Positions 5,423 through 12,987 of a DNA stretch of 12,987 nucleotides are shown here, in pieces (the first letter of the stretch is position 1; each line of letters starts with the position of its first letter). The stretch is from Alphaproteobacteria bacterium. Lineage in GTDB: Bacteria > Pseudomonadota > Alphaproteobacteria > Rickettsiales > JAFLCR01. Location: assembly GCA_017302755.1 (NCBI GenBank), contig JAFLCR010000045.1, forward strand, positions 1 to 12,987, given 5' to 3'. The notes below the pieces were generated by a model, which did no database searches, was not told the origin of the DNA, and saw only the letters and a program-made list of their open reading frames with translations. The position numbers were made by a program, and so were the translations under genes.

Positions 5423-5428
5423 ATTATA
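5423..5428 (-). promoter_or_regulatory. Possible -10 box (TATAAT) of the methyltransferase gene
   Basis: A perfect TATAAT lies on the minus strand 33 bases before the ATG. The region where a -35 box should be (around TTCTAA) is weak. It sits inside a loose AAGCATT/AATGCTT inverted repeat (5419-5447) that has no T-run. It could be a weak promoter between the ABC-F gene and the methyltransferase gene. Confidence 0.3.
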
Positions 5429-5454
5429 ACGCCTATCTCAAATGCTTAGAAGTG

Positions 5455-7305
5455 TTAAGATTCCGCCTCCAGCTTTTCCTGCATCAGGATCCACTTCTCC
5501 TCGGCTTCCGCCAGTTCCTTGACGGTGCGGGCGAGGGTTTTGTTTAAGTCTACCGCTTCCTTGCCGCCGCCATTGCCGGAAAGCACGGCGATTTGGTTTT
5601 CCAGGGCGTCGCGCTGCTGGGTGAGGTCGTAGACTTTTTGTTCCTGGGCCTTAGTTTCCTTTTCCAAAGGAGAGGCTTTGTTCTTGCCGCGCTGCGCTTT
5701 TTTCTCCTTGGTGGCGTTTCTGGCTTCCGTGCGCTCCTTGCGGCGCTGGCGAACGACCAGGGCTTTGTAGGCCTCCACATCCTCCTCATACGGGTTGCAT
5801 CCGCCATCGGCCACCAGCCAGAGGCGGTCGGCCACGCTGTCCACCAGGTGCGGATCATGGCTTACCAGGATGACGGCGCCCTCGTAATTGTTGAGCGCCT
5901 GCATCAGCGCCTCGCGGGCGTCCATGTCCAGATGGTTGGTGGGTTCGTCGAGCAGCATGATATGCGACGCGTCCAGCGCCATGAGGCACAGCAGCAGGCG
6001 TGATTTCTCGCCGCCCGAAAGTTCGGCGATGCGGGTGTCGGCCTTGTGGCGGTCGAAGCCGAATTTGCCTAGCGCCGCCCGCACCTTCGCCTCGCCCTGC
6101 CCTTTCATGGCATTGGACATGAGCTGGAACGGCGTGAGGGTGACGTCCAGTTCCTCCGTCTGATGCTGGGCGAAATAGCCGACGCGCATCTTGCTCGATT
6201 TATGAATCTTGCCCGAAAGCGGCGCGAGACGGCCGGAGAGCAGCTTCACCAGCGTCGATTTGCCGTTGCCGTTCGCGCCGAGCAGCGCGATGCGGTCATC
6301 CATGTCAATGCGGAGATTGAGCTTCTTGAGAACTGGCGCATCCTTGGCGTAACCCACATCCACGTTTTCCAGCGTGATCATGGGCGAGAGCAGCTCTTCC
6401 GGCTTCGGGAAGATGAAGGCGGTCACGCGGTCAGCGATCACCGCGTCCACGATATCCATCTTCTCGATGGCCTTAAGGCGGCTCTGCGCCTGCCTAGCCT
6501 TGCTCGCCTTGGCGCGGAAGCGGTCGACGAATTTCATCATCTTGTCTTTTTGCGCCATCTGCTTTTCGTGCATGGCCTGCTGGTTGAGCAGGCGCTCGGC
6601 GCGGCGGCGCTCGAACTGGTCGTAGGTGCCGGTGTAGCTGACCAGCGTCTTGTTCTCGAGATGGACGATGTGGCTGACCGTCTTATTCAGAATGTCGCGG
6701 TCGTGGCTGATGATGAGCATCGTCTTATCGTAGCGCATCAGGTAATTCTCGAGCCACACCATGGCCTCGAAATCGAGATGGTTGGTAGGCTCGTCAAGCA
6801 TCAGCAGATCGGGCTGGCGGAACAATGCCGCCGCCAGCGCCACGCGCATGCGCCAGCCGCCGGAGAAGGTGGAGATGGCAGAATTCTGCGCTTCGTCGTT
6901 GAACCCCAGCCCCGCCAAGATCGACTGCGCGCGCGAGGGCGCCTCATAGGCGCCGATTTCCTCCAGCCGCGAATAGATATAGCCGATGCGCTCCGCATCC
7001 TCGGTGGTTTCGGCCTCCTTCATGAGCGCTGCCCGCTCGGTGTCGGCGGCGAGCACGATATCGATCAGGGGGGTATCGTCCTCGGGAATGTCCTGCCGCA
7101 CCCAGCCGACCGTGGCCCGGTTGGAAAGCGTGATCTCCCCGCCGTCGGGCTTGAGCTCGCCGGAGATCAGTTTGAACAGCGTCGATTTGCCCGTGCCGTT
7201 CGGCCCCACCAGGCCGACGCGGTGACCGGCGGAAATGCTCAAATTCGCCTTGTCGAACAGCGTGCGGCCGCCGATGAGATAGGTGAGATCGTTGATAGTC
7301 AGCAT
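5455..7305 (-). CDS. ABC-F family ATPase (ribosome-associated)
   Basis: A 616-residue soluble protein with two ABC ATPase domains and no membrane segments, typical of ABC-F proteins that bind the ribosomal E site and help stalled or special translation. Domain 1: Walker A GPNGTGKS (34-41), signature FSGGWRMR (147-154), Walker B and D-loop LLMLDEPTNHLD (167-178). The linker (about 235-300) is long, charged and helical, like the P-site tRNA interaction motif. Domain 2: Walker A GANGNGKS (343-350), signature LSGGEKSR (429-436), LLDEPTNHLD (451-460). A lysine/glutamate-rich tail (about 515-616) predicts a coiled coil, as in Uup and YheS. FSGGW and the tail favour a YheS-like housekeeping member over a drug-resistance one; that subtype is a guess. 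Length is normal and all ATPase residues are intact. The 115-base gap upstream has no clear promoter or Shine-Dalgarno. Confidence 0.93.
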   Translation of the reverse strand: MLTINDLTYLIGGRTLFDKANLSISAGHRVGLVGPNGTGKSTLFKLISGELKPDGGEITLSNRATVGWVRQDIPEDDTPLIDIVLAADTERAALMKEAETTEDAERIGYIYSRLEEIGAYEAPSRAQSILAGLGFNDEAQNSAISTFSGGWRMRVALAAALFRQPDLLMLDEPTNHLDFEAMVWLENYLMRYDKTMLIISHDRDILNKTVSHIVHLENKTLVSYTGTYDQFERRRAERLLNQQAMHEKQMAQKDKMMKFVDRFRAKASKARQAQSRLKAIEKMDIVDAVIADRVTAFIFPKPEELLSPMITLENVDVGYAKDAPVLKKLNLRIDMDDRIALLGANGNGKSTLVKLLSGRLAPLSGKIHKSSKMRVGYFAQHQTEELDVTLTPFQLMSNAMKGQGEAKVRAALGKFGFDRHKADTRIAELSGGEKSRLLLCLMALDASHIMLLDEPTNHLDMDAREALMQALNNYEGAVILVSHDPHLVDSVADRLWLVADGGCNPYEEDVEAYKALVVRQRRKERTEARNATKEKKAQRGKNKASPLEKETKAQEQKVYDLTQQRDALENQIAVLSGNGGGKEAVDLNKTLARTVKELAEAEEKWILMQEKLEAES

Positions 7306-7420
7306 GCAGGAAAAAGCACCGGTAAAATATGATGCCGAGGACTACAGAGATTAATGGAAAAAAGTAAGTGATTTCTTGGCTTTCAGCCTAATTTCATGAG
7401 CCGCCCACCCAAATGACAGC

Positions 7421-7804
7421 TCAAAACACGAAATCCGCGGCAATGATGTCCGTGCCTGCGGCATAATATCCCAGCAGGTTGATCTGGAATGTCGATGAAT
7501 TATGCGTGATTACCTTGTAGATGCCGGTGTTGGTGATGGTGAACTCCGTGGCCCCCGCGCCGATGCCGGTGATGCCGAGGCCGGTAAGCACGATCTTGTC
7601 CGTTTCCGTGGCGCCGACCGCCTTGAAATCCCAGACCACATCGGCGGCGCCCGTCGTGGAATGGGTCAAGTCGGTAAAAGCGAAGTGGTCGTTGCCGCTG
7701 CCGCCTTCGAGCGTGTCCGCTCCTGCAGCGCCGTTCACCGTATCGTTACCGTAGCCGCCGACGGCCAAACCTCCTAAATAACCTCCACAATTATCCAGAA
7801 TCAC
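7421..7804 (-). pseudogene. C-terminal fragment of an RTX (hemolysin-type calcium-binding) protein
   Basis: About 127 residues. Near the start are three glycine/aspartate nonapeptide-type repeats (GGYGNDTVN, GAAGADTLE, GGSGNDHFAF), which bind calcium in proteins exported by type I secretion. Then comes a DVVWDFKAVGATETDKIVL segment and a hydrophobic end AADFVF, both common at the C-termini of serralysin- or RTX-type proteins. A whole RTX protein normally has hundreds of residues before this point. Here the frame opens only a few codons before the GTG at 7802-7804, and a terminator for the upstream operon lies 34 bases away, leaving no space for a promoter. I read it as the tail of a larger gene whose body was deleted. 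A small independent RTX-tail protein is possible but less likely. Confidence 0.7.
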
Positions 7805-7837
7805 TCCAGATTTAGAATCATTTATAGGGGGTGGGTC

Positions 7838-7863
7838 AAAAAACCCTATTCAACGGAATAGGG
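7838..7863 (-). terminator. Rho-independent terminator of the lipid operon
   Basis: On the minus strand CCCTATTC-CGTT-GAATAGGG is followed directly by TTTTTT. The stem is eight perfect pairs with a four-base loop and a clean T-tract. It lies 36 bases beyond the stop of the FAD-dependent oxidoreductase gene and closes the six-gene operon. Confidence 0.92.
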
Positions 7864-7898
7864 AGACTGGATCAACGACAACGAACGAACACGGAAAT

Positions 7899-8906
7899 TT
7901 ACCTTAAAGACGTTGGCGCCGGCTGCGTAAGCTTAATCAATGCAGATAATAGCCGGACGCTTGCCTGCCATGCATCCTCAATACGCTGTCCGCCGCACCA
8001 ATCTCCGACACTTGCCAGCTGCAAAATGGGGTCAAGGTGAACTTCTCGTGCTGCCTTCTCGGCGATCGCATATTTCCAACGATGGAGGGAACAATAGTCC
8101 GCTTCATGAGGATCAATGCCACTGACATTCCTCAGCTCTTTAATCAAAAATGCCTCTGCCTGCGCCATGTCATCATCCATATGCGCGTCGGCCCAGCCGT
8201 TGCTTGAATGGGCAACCAGGCACGTGATTCCAGCATCACGGCCAGGCTTCGTGGAGTTCACGGAGAGCCAGGCGAGCGGGCTTTCCTGAAGGCGGGCGGC
8301 GATCCACTTCTTATGCCAAGGGCGGCGGAAACCCAGCATCAAGGCATAGCAGCCTTGCATGACGGCAGAACCGTGCAGTGCATTATCGGATAAATGGCCC
8401 CTGAACAGCCGCTGCGTCTGCGCTGGCGGCGCGGTGGAGATCACCCAATCAAAGACACCCAGCTCTTTGTCGCCCCCATCGCACAACCGCCATCCATTGC
8501 TATCGCGGGCGGTAAGAGGCGCAATCTCCGTATTAGTTACCACGCGCAGACCTCCAGCAAGCGCCTTGCACAGGCTGTTCATATTCTGGCATGCCACGTA
8601 ATGCGGCTCAAACCACAGGCGTTTTTCTTCTTCTTTGCCCGCTTGCAGCGTCACGACTTTTCCTTCCCAGGGCGCAACGGCGCCGCTGGCGATGAAGGGT
8701 TCCAGAAAGACTTTAAATTCCGGCGTGCGCGCTGTGAAGAACTGCGCGCCGTGATCGAAATAAAACGGATCGGCGTAACGTGTTGACATCCGCCCGCCGA
8801 CACCACGCGCTTTCTCGAACACCGTCACCTCTGCCAGAGGGGCAAGCGAACGAGCGAGGCTGAGGCCGGAAATGCCGGCGCCGATGATGGCAATACGTTG
8901 TTTCAC
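7899..8906 (-). CDS. FAD-dependent amine-oxidase-like oxidoreductase
   Basis: A 335-residue flavoprotein. The N-terminal Rossmann loop IIGAGISGLSLA (7-18) is the FAD ADP-binding site, followed by VFEKARGVGGRMSTR, the second FAD contact typical of amine oxidase/renalase-like proteins (COG3380 type), and YFDHGAQFFTAR. The C-terminus has SVGDWCGGQRIEDAW, which closes over the flavin in this family. No signal peptide or membrane segment is present. The GTG start at 8904-8906 is supported by AGGGGG nine bases upstream. It is the last gene of the operon, six bases after the dehydrogenase stop, and is followed by a strong terminator. Enzymes of this type sit next to Cfa-like genes in many proteobacteria, so a redox step on modified membrane fatty acids is plausible; the substrate is not shown by the sequence. 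Confidence 0.85.
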   Translation of the reverse strand: MKQRIAIIGAGISGLSLARSLAPLAEVTVFEKARGVGGRMSTRYADPFYFDHGAQFFTARTPEFKVFLEPFIASGAVAPWEGKVVTLQAGKEEEKRLWFEPHYVACQNMNSLCKALAGGLRVVTNTEIAPLTARDSNGWRLCDGGDKELGVFDWVISTAPPAQTQRLFRGHLSDNALHGSAVMQGCYALMLGFRRPWHKKWIAARLQESPLAWLSVNSTKPGRDAGITCLVAHSSNGWADAHMDDDMAQAEAFLIKELRNVSGIDPHEADYCSLHRWKYAIAEKAAREVHLDPILQLASVGDWCGGQRIEDAWQASVRLLSALIKLTQPAPTSLR

Positions 8907-8912
8907 AGCGTT

Positions 8913-9671
8913 TTACCCCCTAAACCGCGCCGTGATGGCCAGAGCCAGCCGGTAAGGCAATAAGCGCAATAGCTTGAGCAGCAACGTGAAGCGTTTGGGG
9001 AAGTGAATCTCGAAACCGGGTTTCAGCAAGCCCTCCGCGATAGCGCGCGCGGCATTCTCCGGTGTCGTGATCATGGGCATGGGAAACGCATTCTTATCCG
9101 TAAGGGGCGTCTTCACAAAACCCGGACTGATGAGCTTGATATCAAGGCCACGCGGCGTGGCCTCCGCGTGAAGGCTCTCCGCCAGATTCTGAATGGCGGC
9201 TTTGGTCCCGCTGTAAGGCTGGCCGCCGGGAAGCCCGGTATATCCCGCGACGCTGCCGCACAGCACGATCTGTCCTTTTCCTTGCCGATAGAAGTAAGGA
9301 AGCGCGGCGTGGAGCACATGAAACGCGCCCATCAGGTTCACCTCCACCATCCGGCGGGTTTCCTCCATCTCCAGCGCATCCAACACCATGGGCTGATAAT
9401 GCGCGGCGAGAAAGATCACACCGTCCAGCACACCGAACCGCTTCACGATGGCTTCCAGCGCGGCTTCCGCTGAGCCGTCATGGGAAACATCCAGCGCAAA
9501 GCTGCCATGCCCGCCGCCTAGCGACTGATTCAGCGCCACCAGGCTGTCCTCCCGCCGCGCCGAGAGCGCAAGTGTCGCCCCGCGCGCAGAAAGCTCCCGC
9601 GCCAGCGCCTCGCCGATGCCGCTGCTGGCCCCGATCAGCCAGTAACGCTTGCCTGCGTAATCCTGCTTCAT
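8913..9671 (-). CDS. Short-chain dehydrogenase/reductase (SDR)
   Basis: A 252-residue NAD(P)H-dependent oxidoreductase of the classical SDR family. The cofactor loop is GASSGIG (14-20), with SARR (37-40) just after the second strand, which suggests NADPH preference. N112, S140, Y153 and K157 (in YSGTK) form the catalytic tetrad. The C-terminal 30 residues (RFTLLLKLLRLLPYRLALAI) are basic and hydrophobic, so the enzyme may sit on the membrane surface, which fits a lipid substrate. Its ATG overlaps the stop of the lipoprotein gene by four bases (ATGA), so translation is coupled. Length is normal. The SDR assignment is certain; the substrate is inferred only from the operon. Confidence 0.92.
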   Translation of the reverse strand: MKQDYAGKRYWLIGASSGIGEALARELSARGATLALSARREDSLVALNQSLGGGHGSFALDVSHDGSAEAALEAIVKRFGVLDGVIFLAAHYQPMVLDALEMEETRRMVEVNLMGAFHVLHAALPYFYRQGKGQIVLCGSVAGYTGLPGGQPYSGTKAAIQNLAESLHAEATPRGLDIKLISPGFVKTPLTDKNAFPMPMITTPENAARAIAEGLLKPGFEIHFPKRFTLLLKLLRLLPYRLALAITARFRG

Positions 9672-10201
9672 TGCTTCTGCATCATCAGTGTCAACTCGGC
9701 CACCGTAATCCCGAATTTTTTCATATAGGAGCGGTTGATGACCACGCCATCATTCATCTTCCACATCCAGTCGTCAAAGACGAGGCGGTAGGTGGCATCA
9801 TCCACCGGCACATCCATGGTGTAATTCCAGCGCACGGCGTTGCCGCTCGCCTTGCCGGAGGCTTTACCCATGATATCATCTGCGCTGCCCTCGTAGGTTC
9901 CGTCCTCTTTTTTACGAATCGTCCAGATCCGCTTCTGCGTCTTGCCGTTGTAATAGGTGAAATCCTCCTCCAGTGTGCCGACGCCGTCCTTCCACCTGCC
10001 GACCATGACAACGTCGAAGCGCGTCACGACGTCACCCTTCCAGTTCTGCACGATACCCCAGCCCTTGATGGGCCCGTTGAAATATTCCTCGAAGCCAATG
10101 ACGGGTTTTTCCTCCTTATATTGCTCGATTTTTCCAGCTGAACATCCGCTACACCACATGAGAACCCCCGCGAGCAAATAAGTGATTGGTTTTGTGAACA
10201 T
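9668..10201 (-). CDS. DUF3833 family lipoprotein
   Basis: A 177-residue protein with an N-terminal signal: a hydrophobic stretch (about 6-17) ending in CSGC, which gives a probable lipidation Cys at residue 20, although the -3 position (Cys) is unusual for a lipobox. The mature part has the lipocalin-like beta-rich character of DUF3833: KPVIGFEEYFNGPIKGWGIV, FDVVMVGRW, NYTMDVPVDDATYRLVFDDWMW and VINRSYMKKFG. The start is supported by GGAGG nine bases upstream of the ATG. It begins 53 bases inside the end of the transporter gene and ends with a four-base overlap with the dehydrogenase. A periplasmic lipid-binding or carrier role is my inference; the family has no assigned reaction that I know of. 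Confidence 0.88.
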   Translation of the reverse strand: MFTKPITYLLAGVLMWCSGCSAGKIEQYKEEKPVIGFEEYFNGPIKGWGIVQNWKGDVVTRFDVVMVGRWKDGVGTLEEDFTYYNGKTQKRIWTIRKKEDGTYEGSADDIMGKASGKASGNAVRWNYTMDVPVDDATYRLVFDDWMWKMNDGVVINRSYMKKFGITVAELTLMMQKQ

Positions 10202-11444
10202 GATTGCTTTCCTCCGAACTGAGTTTCATCCAACGCCACAGCAGCAGAGCCGCCGCTGATTTGAGCGCGCAGGGCAGCAGGGTGTAGGCAATGGAAAGCG
10301 CCTGCAAGGCCTCCGCCGCATTATTCGCGCCCGGCCTGAACCCCTGGCTTTCAAGCAAGGGTAACGCCAGCCCCGCCGCCAAGCCCAAGGCCAGTTTGCT
10401 CAGGAACGCGAACACGGCATATTGGGCGGTGGCATGGCGCATATCCGTGCGCTCCGCAAGCAGCGCGGCCGGGAGTGCCAACTCCGCCCCGAGCGCGAGG
10501 CCGGTAACGGCACAGACAACGGCATAGCCCGCCAGATCTCCGGCGCGCAGCCAATAGGCAAACACGAAGCCGCATATAGATAACAGCATACCCGCCAGCC
10601 AGGCCTTGCGTGCTCCCCAGCGCTGCGCAAGTTTCTGCCATACAGGCATCCCGGCGATGGCGCACAGGAAGTACAGCAGCAGAAACGCGCCGCCCCATGC
10701 TTCCGCCCCCAACCGGTCGCGGATGAAGGAAAGCACCAGCACCGCCGGAACCGCCGAAGCCAGCACGCTGATGCCGTAAATGACATAGAGCCTTTTATGC
10801 GGCGATAGCGCTTCCCAAAGCATCCCGGCGGAGGGCGCGCTCTGCGCACCCCCCGGTAAAACACTGCGGAACCAAAGAGCGAATACCGGCAAGGCGAGTA
10901 CCAGGAGCGCAAGCAGCAACAGTGAAAAATGATGATAGGCCGTTTCGGCGGTTTCCACGCGCATCAGCAGCGTCGGCACCGCCGACGCCAGCATCAGCCC
11001 CGCCAGCCCGAACCCCTCGCGTGCCATGGCAATGCGCGTGCGCGCCTGCGCGCCATCATCCCACAAGCCGCCCAGCGCGCCTAGATTGATGGAAAGATGG
11101 CTGTAGGCGAGCGTCGCCAGCGTCATGCCCAGCACGAAACATGCCAACTCATGCCCAGGCAACGGATGGAAAAGCAGCCAGAATCCACCTGCCATCAAGG
11201 CGGCACCCCCTATCATGAGAGAAAGGCGGTGCTTCCCCAACCGGTCGCTTATCACTCCAAGCAGCGGATCTGCGAACGCATCCAGAAACCGGATAGTGAG
11301 CAGCATCACCCCCAGTAGCGTCAGCGGCACACCGTGATGCGCCGCGTAAAAATCCGGCGCGTGCAGGTAAAGCGGCATCCCGGCGAACGCCAGGGGCAGC
11401 GCCAGGAACCCGTATTGCAGCAGGGGCAAGCGGGCAGGCGTCAT
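10149..11444 (-). CDS. MFS transporter of the GPH (sugar:cation symporter-like) type
   Basis: A 431-residue integral membrane protein with roughly twelve hydrophobic segments in two halves. The loop between helices 2 and 3 has RFLDAFADPLLGVISDRLGK, the D..DP..G..SDR hallmark of the GPH/COG2211 branch, and the second half has a GMPVW..L..RWG.RK repeat of it. Members move sugars with cations, but those beside Cfa-like genes have no tested substrate that I know of; a lipid precursor or flippase-like role is speculation. The ATG shares four bases (ATGA) with the stop of the chalcone-isomerase-like gene. Its 3' end overlaps the next gene by 53 bases, so the last 17 codons are read in two frames. 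Length is within the family norm. Confidence 0.88.
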   Translation of the reverse strand: MTPARLPLLQYGFLALPLAFAGMPLYLHAPDFYAAHHGVPLTLLGVMLLTIRFLDAFADPLLGVISDRLGKHRLSLMIGGAALMAGGFWLLFHPLPGHELACFVLGMTLATLAYSHLSINLGALGGLWDDGAQARTRIAMAREGFGLAGLMLASAVPTLLMRVETAETAYHHFSLLLLALLVLALPVFALWFRSVLPGGAQSAPSAGMLWEALSPHKRLYVIYGISVLASAVPAVLVLSFIRDRLGAEAWGGAFLLLYFLCAIAGMPVWQKLAQRWGARKAWLAGMLLSICGFVFAYWLRAGDLAGYAVVCAVTGLALGAELALPAALLAERTDMRHATAQYAVFAFLSKLALGLAAGLALPLLESQGFRPGANNAAEALQALSIAYTLLPCALKSAAALLLWRWMKLSSEESNHVHKTNHLFARGGSHVV

Positions 11445-11956
11445 CGCATCCCCAGCAATTGCTCGCGCAATGCGGGTTCGCTGGTCTTCTCGCCCAGCCA
11501 GATGGCAAAGAAGGCACGGCTGAATTCCGGATCGAGCAGGTGCCCAATTTTCCGCCCGTTTTCAAAGAAAATCGTTTCACCTTTTTCAGTATAAATCCCT
11601 GTCAGCGACACGCGGGGCCGGACATCCGGAAAAATCGCCCGAAGCTGGCTGTGCCAAGCGGCGAGGGTGACCTCATCATGCCCTCCCTGGCGGCGGATTT
11701 CCTCGATAGAGCGGTCGGCAATGGCCTTTCCCTCGAGTTCGCGCAGGTAGGTGAGCGTCAGCGCGTAGGGACGCTGCGGCTGCCACTTCCCCTCCGGCGC
11801 GAAAAGCGTTGCGTCATAGACATCCCACATCAAATAGGTGAGTCGCCCCGCTCCCACTTCCTGAGCCGACCTCACATGCGGCGCCACATATTCAGGCGCG
11901 CCGGAAGCCTGGGCCTGCCCCGTCATCAACGCCAGAATGAACAGCAGCTTACGCAT
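11441..11956 (-). CDS. Secreted chalcone-isomerase-like protein
   Basis: A 171-residue protein with a signal peptide (MRKLLFILALMTGQAQA, likely cut after residue 17), so it should act in the periplasm. The rest fits the Chalcone_3 / chalcone-isomerase-like family (PF16036): VGAGRLTYLMWDVYDATLFA, YALTLTYLRELEGKAIA, then W...L..IFPDV, and GETIFFENGRKIG followed by FFAIWLGEKTSEPALREQLLG. Real chalcone isomerase activity is unlikely; the fold binds fatty acids in plants, and bacterial members stand next to Cfa-like methyltransferases. The start codon overlaps the end of the methyltransferase gene by eight bases and its stop overlaps the transporter start by four. In Rhodobacter a protein in this position is, as I recall, tied to singlet-oxygen response and furan fatty acid formation. 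Confidence 0.85.
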   Translation of the reverse strand: MRKLLFILALMTGQAQASGAPEYVAPHVRSAQEVGAGRLTYLMWDVYDATLFAPEGKWQPQRPYALTLTYLRELEGKAIADRSIEEIRRQGGHDEVTLAAWHSQLRAIFPDVRPRVSLTGIYTEKGETIFFENGRKIGHLLDPEFSRAFFAIWLGEKTSEPALREQLLGMR

Positions 11957-12987
11957 GGCGCAGCTCCACCTGCATCACATTGGTGCGCCCCGCCTCGAAG
12001 CAGGCGATGCAAGAAGCCAGGTAAAAGCGCCACATGCGGATGAAGCCTTCATCAAAGCCCAGCTCCTGCACCTCACGGCGGCGCGCGTCGAAGGCGTTAA
12101 GCCAATGACGCATGGTGCGGGCATAATCAAGGCCGAACGCATAGCGGTCTTCGATGCGTAGCCCCGCCTTTTCCGCTTCCTGGCGGAACCGTTCCGGGCT
12201 GGGCAGCATCCCGCCGGGGAAGATATAGCGGCGGATCATGTCTCCGCCCTTGCGGTAGGCGCTGAACAGTCGGTCGTCGATGGTGATGGTTTGTACCATC
12301 GCCCTTCCTTCCGGTTTCAGCAACGCGGCGAGCTTGCGGAAATAGACCGGCCAATAGCGCTCGCCCACCGCCTCGAACATCTCGATGGAGACGATGGAGT
12401 CGTATTTCCCCTCTTGGATGCGGTAATCTTCCAACACGAACTCGGCATTCCCCCGCAGCCGTTCGCTGGAAAAGCGGTACTGCTCCTCGGAAAGGGTGAT
12501 GCCGCGCACCTCATGATCCCGCGCCACGGCCCGCTCCGCGAACCCGCCCCAGCCGCAACCGATCTCCAGCGTCCGCCCGGGGGTCAGCTTATTTAAAATA
12601 CGGTCGTATTTGGCATGCTGCGCAGCCTCCAGAGTGCTGTTTTCATTGGCAAACAATGCGGAAGAATAAGTCATCGAAGGATCGAGCCAGAGCTTGTAGA
12701 ACCTGTTTCCCAGATCGTAATGCGCCCGGATGTTACGGCGGCTGCCGCTCAAGGAATTGCGCGTGAGCACCCCTCCCAGCCGCGCCGCGACCCGCGAGAG
12801 GAAACCGCCGTAAATATACTTGTTCAGTGCCTGCTCGTTGCGCAGAGCGAAGAGCAGTAGCGCCACTGGATCACGCGACTCCCACCTCCCGTCGCGGTAA
12901 TCCTCCGCGAAGCCGATATCCCCATGCGCCGCGAGGCGCGGAATCACGCTCCAGTCGCGCAAGGCCAGATGCGCCGCCGGTCCTGGC
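11949..12987 (-). CDS. Cfa-like SAM-dependent fatty-acyl methyltransferase (5' end outside window)
   Basis: The open frame runs to the right edge without a credible start, and RDWSVIPRLAAHGDIGFAEDY near the edge is the inner N-terminal region of cyclopropane-fatty-acid-synthase-like proteins, so the true start lies beyond 12987. About 346 residues are visible. Seen in order: the HYDLGNRFYKLWLDPSMTYSS block, the SAM-binding loop LEIGCGWGGFAERA (around 12540-12580), IVSIEMFEAVGERYW, and RRYIFPGGMLPSPE (around 12190-12235), all hallmarks of the family that transfers a methylene or methyl group from SAM to a double bond in membrane phospholipid acyl chains. It is the first operon gene visible. 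In operons with a chalcone-isomerase-like partner the product may be a methylated or furan fatty acid precursor rather than a cyclopropane; this is inference. Confidence 0.88.
   Translation of the reverse strand, partial: PGPAAHLALRDWSVIPRLAAHGDIGFAEDYRDGRWESRDPVALLLFALRNEQALNKYIYGGFLSRVAARLGGVLTRNSLSGSRRNIRAHYDLGNRFYKLWLDPSMTYSSALFANENSTLEAAQHAKYDRILNKLTPGRTLEIGCGWGGFAERAVARDHEVRGITLSEEQYRFSSERLRGNAEFVLEDYRIQEGKYDSIVSIEMFEAVGERYWPVYFRKLAALLKPEGRAMVQTITIDDRLFSAYRKGGDMIRRYIFPGGMLPSPERFRQEAEKAGLRIEDRYAFGLDYARTMRHWLNAFDARRREVQELGFDEGFIRMWRFYLASCIACFEAGRTNVMQVELRHA

Noticed and set aside
5419..5447. AAGCATT/AATGCTT inverted repeat as a terminator after the ABC-F gene
   Set aside because: The loop is 15 bases, the stem AT-rich and seven bases long, and no T-run follows in the gene direction.
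6163..7332. A 389-codon open frame on the plus strand opposite the ABC-F gene
   Set aside because: It lies entirely antisense to clear ABC-F motifs in GC-rich DNA, where opposite-strand frames stay open by codon bias. Its translation shows no domain and is rich in arginine, histidine and valine, as mirrored genes are.
9003..9473. Plus-strand open frames opposite the SDR gene and other lipid-operon genes
   Set aside because: All are antisense shadows of genes with recognised motifs and lack ribosome binding sites or familiar domains.

Overview
The window looks like a chromosomal segment of a GC-rich proteobacterium, most likely an alphaproteobacterium. This rests on the overall look of the ABC-F, lipid-enzyme, integrase and large-serine-recombinase proteins, and on a lipid operon whose gene order I recall from Rhodobacter. 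The assignment is an inference, not a proof. Every intact gene lies on the minus strand; only a broken replication gene reads on the plus strand.

Region 1 (1-900) holds decayed mobile-element genes. A frameshifted piece of a large serine recombinase runs off the left edge and abuts, head to head, an inner fragment of a Rep_trans-type plasmid/phage replication initiator. Region 2 (898-1691) holds a small membrane-anchored DUF2726 protein with nuclease-like residues, and a GC-rich non-coding stretch with an unusual set of crossing inverted repeats. Region 3 (about 1612-3810) is clearly AT-rich. It carries a three-gene minus-strand operon: a PF08937/ThsB-like TIR protein, a caspase-like (C14) protease with an intact His/Cys dyad and a conserved-looking C-terminal domain, and a second, classical TIR protein. 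This is the most exciting part of the window. It resembles a Thoeris-type anti-phage system in which a TIR NADase makes a nucleotide signal that switches on a caspase effector, here with two different TIR proteins. Region 4 (3856-4860) is a tyrosine recombinase that has lost its N-terminus at the exact point where a methyltransferase gene is cut in half, so region 3 is probably cargo of an integrated or rearranged island.

Region 5 (4835-7804) is host-like: the truncated class I methyltransferase, a full-length ABC-F ribosome-associated ATPase, and a promoterless C-terminal piece of an RTX (calcium-binding repeat) secreted protein. Region 6 (7838-12987) is one tightly packed operon, read from the right edge leftward: a Cfa-like lipid methyltransferase (5' end outside the window), a secreted chalcone-isomerase-like protein, a GPH-type MFS transporter, a DUF3833 lipoprotein, a short-chain dehydrogenase and an FAD-dependent amine-oxidase-like enzyme. 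It ends at a perfect Rho-independent terminator. Stop and start codons overlap or nearly touch through the whole operon, and the content points to modification of membrane fatty acids.

I saw no tRNA, rRNA, CRISPR array or intact insertion sequence.
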